64,000 nucleotides of DNA, from the NCBI RefSeq assembly GCF_016793825.1, contig NZ_JAEULM010000011.1:1-64000 (forward strand), in the 5' to 3' direction. Positions within the stretch are counted from its first letter, which is position 1, and each line of letters begins with the position of its first letter. The position numbers and the translations under genes are program-made. The notes beneath the pieces are model-generated. The model did not search any database. It was not told the DNA's origin and saw nothing but the letters and a program-made list of their open reading frames with translations. The stretch comes from Sphingopyxis sp. GTDB taxonomy: Bacteria > Pseudomonadota > Alphaproteobacteria > Sphingomonadales > Sphingomonadaceae. Of the stretch, positions 16,732-26,686 are shown piece after piece.

Positions 16732-18348
16732 TTGAGCCCGCTCGCCGAACCGACTGCATCGGGGTCCGCATCTGCCGATGCCACCGCGAATTCGCCCATC
16801 AGCCTAGGACTTCAACCCTCTCCGGCCGTGACCGAAGGAATCGGGCGCATCGCGCTAGGTGATCTGCTTCGGCGCTCGGCACGGCGGTTCCAGAACAAGA
16901 CTGCGGTGGTGACGCCGACAAGCGCCATCTCCTTTGGCCAACTCGACGAAAAAGCAAATCGCTGTGCAAATTTCTTGTTCGAAAAGGGCGCGAAGCCCGG
17001 CGACCGGGTTGCAACCATCTGTGCGAACAGCATCGACTTCATTGCCGTTATCTTTGGCATTCACCGAGCCGGCCTGGTCTGGGTGCCGATCAATCCAGCC
17101 CTGTCGTCGGATGACCGTGGCTATATCCTGAACCATACCGAGGCCGTGATTGTCATTGCCGATGAGAAGCTTGGTCATCTGCTCGCGAATGAAGCTGGCG
17201 GTGCCCCCACGGTGCTGACGCTTGGACCTGGCTTCGATGCGGGGCTTTCGACGGCATCCGACGTCGAACCCGACCTTCCCATTCACGAGCGTGATCTGAC
17301 GATGATCATGTATACCAGCGGGACGACATCACGACCCAAGGGCGTGATGCACTGCAATCTGGCGGTCCATTCGACCATTATGTGCAACATCGGCGAGTGG
17401 ATGGTCACGCGCGACGATCGCATTCTGATCGTGTTGCCGCTGTTCCATGTGTCGGCACACTGCCTCCTGATGACCTTCCTGGCCGCCGGCTCGACGGTGA
17501 TTCTCCATAACGGGTTTGACCCTGGTCAGGTATTGAAGGCGATCGACCAGCATAAGGTCAGCTTCTTCGTAGGCCTGCCGATGATGTATGCCGCGATGAT
17601 GGACCATCCGGTCCGGAGCGAAGTGGACGTCACCTCGCTGCGCTACTGCATTTACGCGATGGCCCCGATGCCCGGACCGCTTCTGCGCCGCCTTCTGACC
17701 GAGTTCTGCCCGACCTTCGTTCTGTCCTCGGGACAAACCGAGATGTATCCGAGCACGATGATGCTGCGCCCCGAGCAGCAATTGCTGAAAGAAGGCAATT
17801 ATTGGGGCGAGCCATCGATCGTCAACGATGTCGCGATCATGGCAGAGGATGGCACGCTGCTGCCGCGGGGCGAGGTTGGCGAGATCGTGCATCGCGGGCC
17901 GAACGTCATGCTCGGCTATTACAAAGATGACGCTGCAACCGCTGAATCGCGTCGCTTCGGCTGGCATCACACCGGCGATCTCGGCGTCATCGATGAAGAC
18001 GGCCAATTGCTGTTCGTCGATCGCCTGAAAGACATCATCAAGAGCGGCGGCGAAAATGTTTCGTCGGTCAAGGTCGAGCAGGTTCTGCTGCAATGCCATT
18101 TGATCGCCAATGCGGCCGTGATCGGCGTGCCGCATCCTCGCTGGGAGGAAGCCGTCGTGGCGGTGATCATGTTGAAGCCCGGCGAAAGCGCCGAATCCTG
18201 GCATATTCATATGTATTGCCGCGAGATGCTTGCACCACACGAAGTCCCGAAGGCTTTCGAGTTCGTCGACGACCTCCCTCTCACCGCGACGTCGAAGCTG
18301 CGCAAGGTCGAGCTGCGCAACCGCTTCATCAATTTGTTCGGAGATTGA
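16732..18348 (+). CDS. Acyl-CoA synthetase (AMP-forming)
   Basis: 538 residues of the ANL superfamily. The P-loop-like motif is MYTSGTTSRPKGV (about 195-207), followed by SSGQTEMYP, the HHTGDLGVIDEDGQL hinge region and the C-terminal catalytic Lys in LTATSKLRKVELR. It activates a carboxylic acid to its CoA thioester, committing the substrate to the carboxylase/mutase steps encoded behind it. The TTG start at 16732 follows TAAGG; the first 30 residues are Ser/Ala-rich and not conserved, so a downstream start is possible. First gene of a ten-gene operon reaching 28855. Confidence 0.9.
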   Translation: MSPLAEPTASGSASADATANSPISLGLQPSPAVTEGIGRIALGDLLRRSARRFQNKTAVVTPTSAISFGQLDEKANRCANFLFEKGAKPGDRVATICANSIDFIAVIFGIHRAGLVWVPINPALSSDDRGYILNHTEAVIVIADEKLGHLLANEAGGAPTVLTLGPGFDAGLSTASDVEPDLPIHERDLTMIMYTSGTTSRPKGVMHCNLAVHSTIMCNIGEWMVTRDDRILIVLPLFHVSAHCLLMTFLAAGSTVILHNGFDPGQVLKAIDQHKVSFFVGLPMMYAAMMDHPVRSEVDVTSLRYCIYAMAPMPGPLLRRLLTEFCPTFVLSSGQTEMYPSTMMLRPEQQLLKEGNYWGEPSIVNDVAIMAEDGTLLPRGEVGEIVHRGPNVMLGYYKDDAATAESRRFGWHHTGDLGVIDEDGQLLFVDRLKDIIKSGGENVSSVKVEQVLLQCHLIANAAVIGVPHPRWEEAVVAVIMLKPGESAESWHIHMYCREMLAPHEVPKAFEFVDDLPLTATSKLRKVELRNRFINLFGD

Positions 18349-18350
18349 TC

Positions 18351-19961
18351 GTGGCGATCATCGAAAGCATGGCCATTCCCGAGAGCGAGGCGTTCAGGCG
18401 CAACCGCGCGGCGCATCTCGACTTGATCGGAACCTTCCGCGCGCTCGAAGCCAAGGTACTGGCTGCGTCCGCTCGTGCCGGTCCGAAGTTCGCCAAGCGT
18501 GGACAGCTGTTGCCGCGCGATCGTGTCGCGTTGCTGCTCGACCGCGACGCTCCATTTCTCGAGCTGTCGACTCTGGCCGGGATCGGCATGCACGACGACG
18601 ATGGGCTCGAGAATGTCTATGGGGGCGGTGCCATTGCCGGCATCGGCTTCGTCTCGGGTATTCGCGCGATGGTGTTCGCAAGCGACGCCGGCATCAAGGG
18701 CGGCGCCGCGCATCCGATGGGCATCAAGAAGCAGCTGCGCGTTCAGGACATCGCGATTGAAAACAAGCTGCCCTATATTCAGTTGGTCGAAAGCGCAGGG
18801 GCAAATCTCAACCTGCAGGCCGAAATGTTCGTCGAGGGCGGCCGCACCTTCGCAAACCTCTCGCGCATGTCCGCCCTCGGCCTGCCAACGATCACGGTGG
18901 TCCACGGATCATCGACGGCCGGCGGTGCGTATCAGGTCGGTCTCTCCGATTATGTCATCATGATCCGCGGGCGCTCGAAAGTGTTTCTTGCCGGTCCACC
19001 GCTGCTCAAGGCCGCCACCGGCGAAATCGCCCGCGACGAAGACCTCGGCGGTGCCGAGCTACACACGCAGGTCACCGGGGTCGGCGATTATCTGGCCGAA
19101 AGCGACGCCGACGGGCTGCGCCAGGCGCGCGAGGTTCTCGCGAAGTTGCGATGGGATCGAAGCGTGCCGGCACTGGCCGGACCCGGCCCCCGCTACGACA
19201 GCGAAGAATTGCTCGGGATCGTCTCGCCCGACTATCGCAAACCCTATGATGTCCATGAGGTCATCGCCCGCATTGTCGACGACAGCGACTTCACAGAATT
19301 CAAGGCGGAATATGGCTTCCATACTGTTTGCGGGCACGCCCGGATCGAAGGACGCGAGCTCGGCATCATTGGGAACAATGGACCGATCGACTCCCGGGGC
19401 GCGACCAAGGCGGCACAGTTCATCCAGCTCTGCTGCCAATCGAAAACCCCGCTGCTGTTCCTCCAGAATACGACCGGCTTCATGGTCGGCGTCGAGGCAG
19501 AAACATCGGGCATCGTGAAGCATGGATCGAAGCTGATCCAGGCGGTGACAAATGCGTCGGTGCCGAAGATCACCATCCAGATTGGCGCAAGTTTCGGGGC
19601 GGGTGCCTATGCCATGTGTGGACGGTCGTTCGGTCCGCGCTTCATCTTCTCATGGCCGAACAACCGATTGTCGGTGATGGGCGGGGAACAGGCGGCAAAG
19701 GTCCTGACCATCGTTGCCGAAGACGGTGCCGCGGCGCGCGGAGTCGAGCCCGACCATGCGGGGTTGGCGGCAATGTCGGAGCGATTGATCGCGCAATATG
19801 AGCGCGAAGGCGAGGCACTGTTTGCAACCGCACGACTTTGGGACGATGGAATCATCGATCCCCGCGACACGCGGCGCGTCGTCGCCTTGTGCCTCGACAC
19901 CTGCGTCGAGGGCGACGCCCGCGTTCCGGCGCGAAACAATTTCGGGATTGCGCGGCTGTGA
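18351..19961 (+). CDS. Acyl-CoA carboxylase, carboxyltransferase subunit
   Basis: 536 residues, the usual size of the beta subunit of methylcrotonyl- or geranyl-CoA carboxylase (LiuB/AtuC type). The N-half carries ESAGANLNLQAEMF and HGSSTAGGAYQVGLSD, the C-half LFLQNTTGFMVG, GASFGAGAYAMCGR and the SVMGGEQAA motif of acyl-CoA substrates with a 3-methyl-2-ene. GTG start two bases after the synthetase stop, GGAG upstream. With the biotin subunit at 20770 it carboxylates the gamma-methyl of a 3-methyl-2-enoyl-CoA. Sequence alone does not tell methylcrotonyl from geranyl or another chain. Confidence 0.9.
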   Translation: MAIIESMAIPESEAFRRNRAAHLDLIGTFRALEAKVLAASARAGPKFAKRGQLLPRDRVALLLDRDAPFLELSTLAGIGMHDDDGLENVYGGGAIAGIGFVSGIRAMVFASDAGIKGGAAHPMGIKKQLRVQDIAIENKLPYIQLVESAGANLNLQAEMFVEGGRTFANLSRMSALGLPTITVVHGSSTAGGAYQVGLSDYVIMIRGRSKVFLAGPPLLKAATGEIARDEDLGGAELHTQVTGVGDYLAESDADGLRQAREVLAKLRWDRSVPALAGPGPRYDSEELLGIVSPDYRKPYDVHEVIARIVDDSDFTEFKAEYGFHTVCGHARIEGRELGIIGNNGPIDSRGATKAAQFIQLCCQSKTPLLFLQNTTGFMVGVEAETSGIVKHGSKLIQAVTNASVPKITIQIGASFGAGAYAMCGRSFGPRFIFSWPNNRLSVMGGEQAAKVLTIVAEDGAAARGVEPDHAGLAAMSERLIAQYEREGEALFATARLWDDGIIDPRDTRRVVALCLDTCVEGDARVPARNNFGIARL

Positions 19962-20773
19962 CCGTGGACATGACCGATGCCCCGCAGATGTCGGTGCTGC
20001 GGCTGGCGCGCCGAGGCGGCGCGCTTGTCGCGACAATAGACGACCCGGCGACGCGCAATGCGATCTCCGACCCGCTGCTGGCCGATTTCGACCTGCTGTT
20101 CTCGCATTATCGCACCGACCCGGCGGTTCGCGCCCTCGTACTGCAAGGCAATGGCCGCATCTTCTGCGCCGGCGCCGATTTGAGCGGGAAGACGCTCGGC
20201 GGATCGAGTACCGATCCGCATGGCGAGATGGTCGAGCTGTCGATCCGCGGCGCGCGCGTTTTCGGCGGCCTCCACGCGTTTCCGAAGCCCGTGATTGCCG
20301 TGGTCGAGGGGGCAGCCATGGGCGGCGGCATGGGACTGGCCGCATGCGCCGATATCGTTCTTGCAGGACCGGGCGCCAGCTTCGCCTTGTCCGAGGCCCG
20401 CCTCGGCCTTGTCGCAGCGCAGATTGCACCCTTTGTGGTCGCCCGCCTCGGCCCGGCGATCACGCGCCGTCTCGCCTTGACCGGCAGCAGGTTCGATGCC
20501 GCCCAAGCGGCGAGCTTCGGCTTTATAGATGAATTGCTGGCGGATCGAGCGGCGATAGATGCGCGGCTGGACGCCATTCTTGCCGAGATTCAAGCCTGCG
20601 CCCCCGGTGCCTTGGCGGCGACGAAAGCGCTGCTCAACGGCTTGCCGGAATTCGACGTCGCCGCCTTTTCCCGGACCGCGGCCGAAGTGTTCGCCGACGC
20701 GGTGCTTGGCGAGGGGGCAGAGGGCATCGCAGCCTTCAAGGAAAAGAGATCGCCGGCATGGGCCACGACATGA
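19958..20773 (+). CDS. Enoyl-CoA hydratase (LiuC/AtuE type)
   Basis: About 271 residues of the crotonase family. The oxyanion-hole motifs are FCAGADLSGKTLGG and GAAMGGGMGLAACADIVLA; the Glu of LSEARLGL is kept, while the first Glu of mitochondrial crotonase is Gly, as in 3-methylglutaconyl-CoA hydratases. The text following (APFVVARLGPAITRRLALTGSRFDA) also fits that clade. The GTG at 19958 overlaps the previous stop (GTGA) with GGGAT 9 bases upstream; ATG 19970 is the alternative. Expected role: hydrate the carboxylated enoyl-CoA made by the flanking carboxylase subunits. Confidence 0.87.
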   Translation: MTVDMTDAPQMSVLRLARRGGALVATIDDPATRNAISDPLLADFDLLFSHYRTDPAVRALVLQGNGRIFCAGADLSGKTLGGSSTDPHGEMVELSIRGARVFGGLHAFPKPVIAVVEGAAMGGGMGLAACADIVLAGPGASFALSEARLGLVAAQIAPFVVARLGPAITRRLALTGSRFDAAQAASFGFIDELLADRAAIDARLDAILAEIQACAPGALAATKALLNGLPEFDVAAFSRTAAEVFADAVLGEGAEGIAAFKEKRSPAWATT

Positions 20774-22713
20774 AGCCGTTTTCGAAGATCCTGATCGCCA
20801 ATCGCGGCGAAATCGCGTGCCGCGTGATCCGCAGCGCCAAGGCAAAGGGCTATGCGACAGTCGCTGTATACAGCGACGCCGACGCTGGCGCGCGGCACGT
20901 TCTGGAAGCCGATGAGGCCTTTCGGCTGGGCGGCGGGCCGCTGCAGGAATCCTATCTTTCTGCCGAACGGGTCCTGGCGGCGGCGCGCGCGACCGGTGCC
21001 GACGCTCTCCATCCGGGATATGGCTTCTTCTCCGAGAATGCCGACTTCGCCGAGCAATGCGCGGAGGCGGGGGTCACCTTCATCGGTCCGATGCCCGATT
21101 CCGTTCGCGTCATGGGCGACAAGGCGCGCTCGAAGCGGCGGATGATCGAAGCGGGTGTGCCTTGTGTGCCTGGCTATGAGGGCGATGATCAGGACGATGC
21201 GCTGTTCGTGCGCGAGGCCGAACGGATCGGCTATCCCGTGATGGTCAAGGCGTCGGCGGGGGGCGGCGGACGCGGTATGCGCCTCGTCCACGATCCCAGC
21301 GATCTGCCGGCTGCGATCGTTTCGGCGCGGTCGGAAGCCAAAAATGCCTTTGGCGATGATCGGCTGCTCCTTGAGCGGGCCGTCGTCGATGCGCGTCATG
21401 TCGAAATCCAGGTATTCGGCGATAGCTTTGGGTCCGTCGTCCACCTGGGAGAGCGCGACTGCTCGGTCCAGCGCCGGCACCAAAAGGTCATCGAGGAAGC
21501 GCCATCGCCCGCCGTCGATGCGGATCTCCGGGCTCGAATGGGCGACGCGGCGGTGCGCGCCGCCGCCGCAATCGACTATGTCGGGGCGGGAACCGTCGAA
21601 TTCCTGCTTGGCAAGGACGGCGCGTTCTACTTTCTTGAGATGAACACCCGGCTTCAGGTCGAGCACCCCGTGACCGAATGCGTTACCGGGGTCGATCTGG
21701 TCGATCTTCAGATCGACGTGGCTGCCGGTCTGCCCTTGCCATTCGCGCAGGACGATATTTCGATCTCCGGCCATGCGATCGAGGTGCGGCTCTATGCCGA
21801 AGACCCGCGCCAGGAGTTTCTGCCCCAAACAGGCGTTGCGTCGATTTGGCAGCCCGCAACCGGCGATGGCGTGCGCATTGATCACGGCCTGGTGACGGGT
21901 CAGGTCATCAGTCCATTCTATGACCCGATGATCGCGAAGATCATCGCCACAGGGTCCAACCGCGACGAAGCGGTACGCCGGCTCATCCAGGCCGTTCGCG
22001 GTACACATCTGCTCGGGGTCGCGACCAACCGGGAGTTCTTGCTCGACGCGCTGTCGATCGACGAATTTCGCAAGGGCGACGCGACGACCGCCTTTATCGG
22101 CAAACATTATGCCAATGGCTTCCGGCCCGCCGAAGGCGATCCCGTAGCCGTGCTGCTTGCCGCCATCCTTGCTGCGGACAAGTCCGGGCAGGGTTGGTCA
22201 TCGAACGCGGCGCAGGCCCATCAGATCAAGCTTGGGGCCGGTGACAGCGAAACCAGCGTGCGCGTGGCGCGGGCGGGACAGCGCTGGACGGCGCAAAGTG
22301 ACGATGATGCGGTGTCGATCGCCATCATCGAACGCGGCGATACGCGTGTCCGGTTCGAAGTCGATGGGCTGATACGGCGTGCCGTATATCTGTGCGAGGG
22401 GAACGATATCGCGATCGATCTCGACGGGCGGGTCTATCGGTTCGAGGACATAAGCTATCGCGCCCCGTCGAGGTCCGACGCAGGCGGCGACGGCGTCATG
22501 CGCGCACCGATGACCGGCACGATTACGTCGGTACGCGTCGCCCAGGATCAGATCGTCGCACGCGGCGACGTGCTCGCCGTGCTTGAGGCGATGAAGATGG
22601 AACAGCAGATCATTGCGCCGATCGCAGGCAAGCTGACCACTGTTGCCGTTGCGCCAAGCCAGCAAGTTTCAGCGCGCGACATATTGTTCGTCATCGAGGC
22701 AGAGCAGGCATGA
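20770..22713 (+). CDS. Acyl-CoA carboxylase, biotin-carrying subunit
   Basis: 647 residues. Biotin carboxylase domain from KILIANRGEIACRV; ATP-grasp glycine loop KASAGGGGRGMR; EMNTRLQVEHPVTE; then a spacer/BT domain and a C-terminal biotinyl domain with the EAMKM attachment Lys (about 615). It belongs with LiuD/AtuF-type alpha subunits and pairs with the carboxyltransferase at 18351; the hydratase gene lies between the two, as in liu and atu clusters. ATGA overlap with the hydratase stop sets the start at 20770 (ATG 20758 is possible). Confidence 0.92.
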   Translation: MKPFSKILIANRGEIACRVIRSAKAKGYATVAVYSDADAGARHVLEADEAFRLGGGPLQESYLSAERVLAAARATGADALHPGYGFFSENADFAEQCAEAGVTFIGPMPDSVRVMGDKARSKRRMIEAGVPCVPGYEGDDQDDALFVREAERIGYPVMVKASAGGGGRGMRLVHDPSDLPAAIVSARSEAKNAFGDDRLLLERAVVDARHVEIQVFGDSFGSVVHLGERDCSVQRRHQKVIEEAPSPAVDADLRARMGDAAVRAAAAIDYVGAGTVEFLLGKDGAFYFLEMNTRLQVEHPVTECVTGVDLVDLQIDVAAGLPLPFAQDDISISGHAIEVRLYAEDPRQEFLPQTGVASIWQPATGDGVRIDHGLVTGQVISPFYDPMIAKIIATGSNRDEAVRRLIQAVRGTHLLGVATNREFLLDALSIDEFRKGDATTAFIGKHYANGFRPAEGDPVAVLLAAILAADKSGQGWSSNAAQAHQIKLGAGDSETSVRVARAGQRWTAQSDDDAVSIAIIERGDTRVRFEVDGLIRRAVYLCEGNDIAIDLDGRVYRFEDISYRAPSRSDAGGDGVMRAPMTGTITSVRVAQDQIVARGDVLAVLEAMKMEQQIIAPIAGKLTTVAVAPSQQVSARDILFVIEAEQA

Positions 22714-24494
22714 CGCACAAAAGTATCAGCATCGGCGGCGCGTCCGGATTTTGGGGCGACAGTTCGATCGCCCTGCCGCAGCTGCTGGAGCACGACGGAC
22801 TCGATTATATCTCGTTCGACTATCTGGCCGAAGTCACGATGTCGATCCTGGCCCGTGCCCGCGCGAAAGATCCGTCGCTGGGATATGCGACCGATTTCGT
22901 CAGCTTGATCGCGCGACACCTGCCGCGGATCGCCGAACGCAAGGTGAAGCTCATTGCCAATGCCGGGGGCGTCAACCCGGCCGCCTGTGCCGACGCCCTC
23001 CGCGAAAAGATCGCCGCCGCAGGTTTGCACCTGCGGGTGGGCGTGGTGACGGGCGACGATCTGATCGCGATGCAGCCCCAGCTTCAAAGCTGCAGCGAGA
23101 TGTTTTCGGGAGCGGCCATGCCGGCGCGGCTGATGAGCCTGAATGCCTATTTGGGAGCTGCTCCCATCGCGGCGGCGCTCGGCGCTGGTGCCGACATCGT
23201 CGTGACGGGTCGCTGCGTCGACAGCGCGACCGTGCTCGGTGCCTGTATCCACGAGTTCGGCTGGTCATTGTCCGATTTCGACCGCCTGTCGGGCGGATCG
23301 CTCGCCGGGCACATCATCGAATGCGGAGCGCAGGCAACCGGCGGCCTCTTCACGGATTGGCAGGATGTCGGCGACTGGGCGAATATCGGCTATCCGATCG
23401 CGGTAATCGATGCGGATGGGGCGTTCGATGTCATCAAGCCGCAAGGAACCGGTGGCTTGGTCTCGCGGGGCACGGTGTGCGAGCAGCTGGTCTATGAGAT
23501 TGGCGATCCCGCTGCCTATCTGCTTCCTGACGTCAGCTGTGACTGGAGGTCGGTCGATATCCAGGAAATCGATGATGGCCGGGTGCGAGTCACCGGCGCT
23601 CGGGGCCACGCACCTACCGAAACCTACAAGGCGAGTGCGACTTGGCAGGACGGCTACCGCGTGGGCGCCACTTGGACAATCATTGGCGAATCCGCTGCCG
23701 GGAAGGCGGCCAAGGTGGGCGAGGCGGTTGTATCGCGCGTTTCGTCGCTCCTGTCCGATGCCGGGTCAGCGCCGTTTAGCGAGACGTCGATCGAGATCAT
23801 TGGTGCCGAATCGAGCTATGGTGCGAACAGTCGGGCGAGAGGCGCGCGCGAGGTGGTTCTCAAGATCGCCGCGAAGCACGCCGATCCCAAGGCGCTTGAA
23901 TTGCTGGTCCGCGAATTCACGTCCGCTGGCACGTCCATGGCGCCCGGCTTCACCGGCATGGGCGGCAACCGCCCGAAGGTGATGCCGCTTGTCCGCCTCT
24001 TCTCCATCGCAGCGGACAAGGCGATGGTCGATGCCCAGATCAAGGTCGAAGTCGATGGGCAGCCGATCGCCATAGCGGAAAGCGCGCGGCCGCCAGCGGC
24101 GGACGCACCCACCGAGAGCGACGAGTCCACATTATCGGCGCCGGTTGCCGAGCCGGGATCGACCAAAGTTCCCCTGATCGACATCGCGTGGGGGCGCAGC
24201 GGCGACAAGGGCAATCACGCCAACATTGGCATCATCGCGCGGCGGCCTGAATTTCTCCCTTACATTCGCCAAGCGCTGCAGCCCGCCATCGTGGCCGACC
24301 TCTTCAAACATTATGCGCCCGCCGAAGTCCGGCGCTTCGACCTGCCCGGCATTCATGCCCTCAATTTCATGCTCTACGACGTCCTCGGCGGGGGCGGCAT
24401 CGCCTCGCTGCGCAACGACCCGCAGGGCAAGGGATATGCGCAAATCCTGCTTGGCGTGGAAATTGCCGTGCCGAGCGATCTCCTTCGCCCCTGA
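22710..24494 (+). CDS. AtuA-like protein (DUF1446 plus C-terminal domain)
   Basis: 594 residues. The N-terminal 450 match the acyclic-terpene-utilization AtuA family (GGASGFWGDS, DYISFDYLAEVTMSILARA, NAGGVNPAACADALREK, GRCVDSATVLG). A low-complexity linker (about 455-480) leads to the separate AtuA-like ferredoxin-fold domain (VPLIDIAWGRSGDKGNHANIGI...). In Pseudomonas these parts occur in citronellol/geranyl-CoA clusters; the biochemical role is not established. ATGA overlap with the biotin subunit. Its presence favours a terpenoid-type substrate over plain leucine degradation. Confidence 0.88.
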   Translation: MTHKSISIGGASGFWGDSSIALPQLLEHDGLDYISFDYLAEVTMSILARARAKDPSLGYATDFVSLIARHLPRIAERKVKLIANAGGVNPAACADALREKIAAAGLHLRVGVVTGDDLIAMQPQLQSCSEMFSGAAMPARLMSLNAYLGAAPIAAALGAGADIVVTGRCVDSATVLGACIHEFGWSLSDFDRLSGGSLAGHIIECGAQATGGLFTDWQDVGDWANIGYPIAVIDADGAFDVIKPQGTGGLVSRGTVCEQLVYEIGDPAAYLLPDVSCDWRSVDIQEIDDGRVRVTGARGHAPTETYKASATWQDGYRVGATWTIIGESAAGKAAKVGEAVVSRVSSLLSDAGSAPFSETSIEIIGAESSYGANSRARGAREVVLKIAAKHADPKALELLVREFTSAGTSMAPGFTGMGGNRPKVMPLVRLFSIAADKAMVDAQIKVEVDGQPIAIAESARPPAADAPTESDESTLSAPVAEPGSTKVPLIDIAWGRSGDKGNHANIGIIARRPEFLPYIRQALQPAIVADLFKHYAPAEVRRFDLPGIHALNFMLYDVLGGGGIASLRNDPQGKGYAQILLGVEIAVPSDLLRP

Positions 24495-24532
24495 GCCACC
24501 AGAACTACGTCACCATCTTACTGGAGTAAGCC

Positions 24533-24934
24533 ATGTCCATCGAAGAAAACAAAGCGCTTGTGCGGCAGTTCCTTGCCAAGTTCGCGGGCGGCGATGCCGA
24601 CGGCCTGATCGACAGCCTGACCGACGACGCGACCTGGTGGATCGGCGGCAAGCCCGATCAGCTTCCACAGGCCGGAATGAAGACCAAGGAGGGCATCAGT
24701 GCCGTCCTGCGCGGTATCGGCGCTAAAATCCCCGGCGGGATCGACATGCGCATTCGCGGCATGATCGGCGAAGGCGACAAGGTCGCTGCCGAGGTCGAAG
24801 CGCATGGCGAGATCACCAACGGGCGCATCTACAACAATGAATATCACTTTCTGTTCACGATCAGGGATGGCCGCATCGCGGCCGTCAAAGAATATAACGA
24901 CACGCTTCATCTGAAGACAATTTTTGCAGCGTGA
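24533..24934 (+). CDS. SnoaL-like / NTF2-fold protein
   Basis: 133 residues of the NTF2-like cone fold: MSIEENKALVRQFLAKFAGGDADGLIDSLTDDATWWIGG, then the typical DGRIAAVKEYNDT ending. Such proteins act as isomerases, dehydratases or cyclases, or have no catalysis. Inserted in the operon 38 bases after atuA-like and 63 before the mutase, with a CTGGAG site. It may process a pathway intermediate; the reaction cannot be read from sequence. Confidence 0.8.
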   Translation: MSIEENKALVRQFLAKFAGGDADGLIDSLTDDATWWIGGKPDQLPQAGMKTKEGISAVLRGIGAKIPGGIDMRIRGMIGEGDKVAAEVEAHGEITNGRIYNNEYHFLFTIRDGRIAAVKEYNDTLHLKTIFAA

Positions 24935-24997
24935 TGCCTTGCACGCCTGCGACGCGGTCGTCGCAGATCAGAAGCCTGAAAGGGAGCCTTCAGTCCG

Positions 24998-26674
24998 ATG
25001 ACTAGCGCCGACACAAAGCCAGAAGACAGCCCCTATGCCCTTTGGCAACAGACGGTGTCGGCGCGTTACAAGGATCGCTCCTTCGTCGCGCGCAACCGGT
25101 CAGGCGTCGAGGTCGATCCCGTTTATGGTGGCCTAGACAGGCACGGCAAAGACGCCGAGATGCCCGGGCAATATCCCTATACGCGCGGCATCTACCCGAT
25201 TCATTATCAGTTCCAACCCTGGATGGACCTCCAGATCATTGGCTTCGGCCTGCCCTCACAGACCCGCGAGCGGATGGATCTGCTGCTCGAGCAGGGCGGG
25301 TCGAAAGGCTATTTTGATCGCGAGGCCTATAATTTCATTTTCGATATGCCGACGTCGATGGGCTATGACCCCGACCACCCCGGGGTTCGCGGCAGCATCG
25401 GCGACTGCGGCATTTCGGTCTGCAAGGCGCGCGATTACGAAGTCCTGCTGGCTGGCAAGGATCTGGCGAAGACAACCGTATCGATGGTCCTCAACGCCGG
25501 GTCGCCGGCCATGCTCGGGCTTTATCTCGCGGCGGCCAAGCGCCGCGGTTTCGCGTTCGACAAGCTTGGCGGTAATCTCACCAACTACATCTGGGATTTC
25601 TTTGGTCATAGCGGCGGGACGAACTTCTCGCCGCGCGGCAGCTACCGGCTGATCGCCGATATCGCGTCCTATTGCGCCGAGCATGTGCCGCTCTGGAATC
25701 CGCTCACCATCAGCGAGCATAATATTTGCGAAGCTGGCGCTACGAACGTCCAGGCCGTCGCCTATTCGATTGCCGCGATCATCGCGGTCAACGAAGAGTG
25801 CGTCAAACTTGGCATCGATCCCGACGCCGTCGTGCCGCGTTTCGGGTTCCACGTCCGCTACGGCGAGAATTTCTTCGAAGAGGTGGCGAAGACCCGCGCT
25901 TTGCGGCGGGTGTATGCGAAGGTGAACCGCGAGCGCTTCGGCTGCAAGAAGAACGCTTCGCTCCAGGCGCGCATTCATGCCCAGACCGCGGGCTCGCTGC
26001 TGACCGCCCAGCAGCCGCTGAACAATCTCGTCCGCAATGCTTATGGCGCGCTTGCGGCGGTCCTGTCGGGCGCCAACGGTATGACGATCAACGCTTATGA
26101 CGAGGCGCTTGGTCTGCCGACTGAAGAAGCGGTGACGCTATCGCTTCGAACCAGCCAGATCATTGCCGAGGAAACCGGCGCCGTCCATGTGTCGGATCCG
26201 TTTGGCGGTTCCTATTATGTGGAATCGCTGACCGACGAGATCGAACGGCGAGTATTCGAAATCATCGCCGACATCGACGACCGGGGCGGACTGATCGCCT
26301 GCATCGAGTCAGGCTGGATCAAGCAGCAGGTTTCCGCCGCCGCATACCAGTGGCGCCAGGAGATCGAAAGCGGCGCGCGAACGATGGTGGGCGTCAACAA
26401 ATATACCACCGACGAACCCGAGCAATTCGCGGTGTTCCAGCCCGATCCCGAAGCCGCGCGGCTGGCGATTGCCGATGTCGAGCGGCATCGCCTCGAGCGC
26501 GATGCCGCTCGCTGCGCGGCGGCGCTGGATAGTCTCCGCCGTGCGGCGGTCGAGGTCAATGAGGGCCGCGCGATCGGATCGGTGATGGCGAACCTTGTCG
26601 CCGCGGCAGAAGCCGACGCGACGCTCGGCGAGATGCAGGCCATTCTTCACCAGGTCTTCGGGCGCAACAAATAG
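24998..26674 (+). CDS. B12-dependent acyl-CoA mutase, large subunit (divergent)
   Basis: 558 residues: the TIM-barrel catalytic domain of the methylmalonyl-CoA mutase family without the B12 domain, which is a separate gene, as in isobutyryl-, 2-hydroxyisobutyryl- and pivalyl-CoA mutases. Conserved landmarks are TRG, FDMPTSMGYDPDHP, EAGAT and VSDPFGGSYYVESLTDEIE. Against the Propionibacterium enzyme numbering, Tyr89 is Ile80 (Ile also in 2-hydroxyisobutyryl-CoA mutase), Arg82 Gln73, Thr85 Met76, Arg87 Leu78, Tyr243 His241, His244 Asn242, Ser285 Gly283, Phe287 His285; Arg207 falls in GHSGG (His/Ser). Arg283 is kept (Arg281). So it is not a methylmalonyl-CoA mutase. Predicted role: 1,2-rearrangement of a branched acyl-CoA of the pathway. 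Confidence 0.85.
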   Translation: MTSADTKPEDSPYALWQQTVSARYKDRSFVARNRSGVEVDPVYGGLDRHGKDAEMPGQYPYTRGIYPIHYQFQPWMDLQIIGFGLPSQTRERMDLLLEQGGSKGYFDREAYNFIFDMPTSMGYDPDHPGVRGSIGDCGISVCKARDYEVLLAGKDLAKTTVSMVLNAGSPAMLGLYLAAAKRRGFAFDKLGGNLTNYIWDFFGHSGGTNFSPRGSYRLIADIASYCAEHVPLWNPLTISEHNICEAGATNVQAVAYSIAAIIAVNEECVKLGIDPDAVVPRFGFHVRYGENFFEEVAKTRALRRVYAKVNRERFGCKKNASLQARIHAQTAGSLLTAQQPLNNLVRNAYGALAAVLSGANGMTINAYDEALGLPTEEAVTLSLRTSQIIAEETGAVHVSDPFGGSYYVESLTDEIERRVFEIIADIDDRGGLIACIESGWIKQQVSAAAYQWRQEIESGARTMVGVNKYTTDEPEQFAVFQPDPEAARLAIADVERHRLERDAARCAAALDSLRRAAVEVNEGRAIGSVMANLVAAAEADATLGEMQAILHQVFGRNK

Positions 26675-26686
26675 GAACTGATCGAC

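Noticed and set aside
18093-18350. N-terminal extension of the carboxyltransferase frame
   Set aside because: These 86 codons overlap the acyl-CoA synthetase C-terminus in another frame and are Arg/Ser-rich; the GTG at 18351 with GGAG upstream is the sensible start.
16732-24494. Plain leucine (liu) degradation operon
   Set aside because: The AtuA-like gene, the mutase module, and the shared operators with a Baeyer-Villiger monooxygenase and CaiB enzyme do not belong to leucine catabolism, and no HMG-CoA lyase gene is present.
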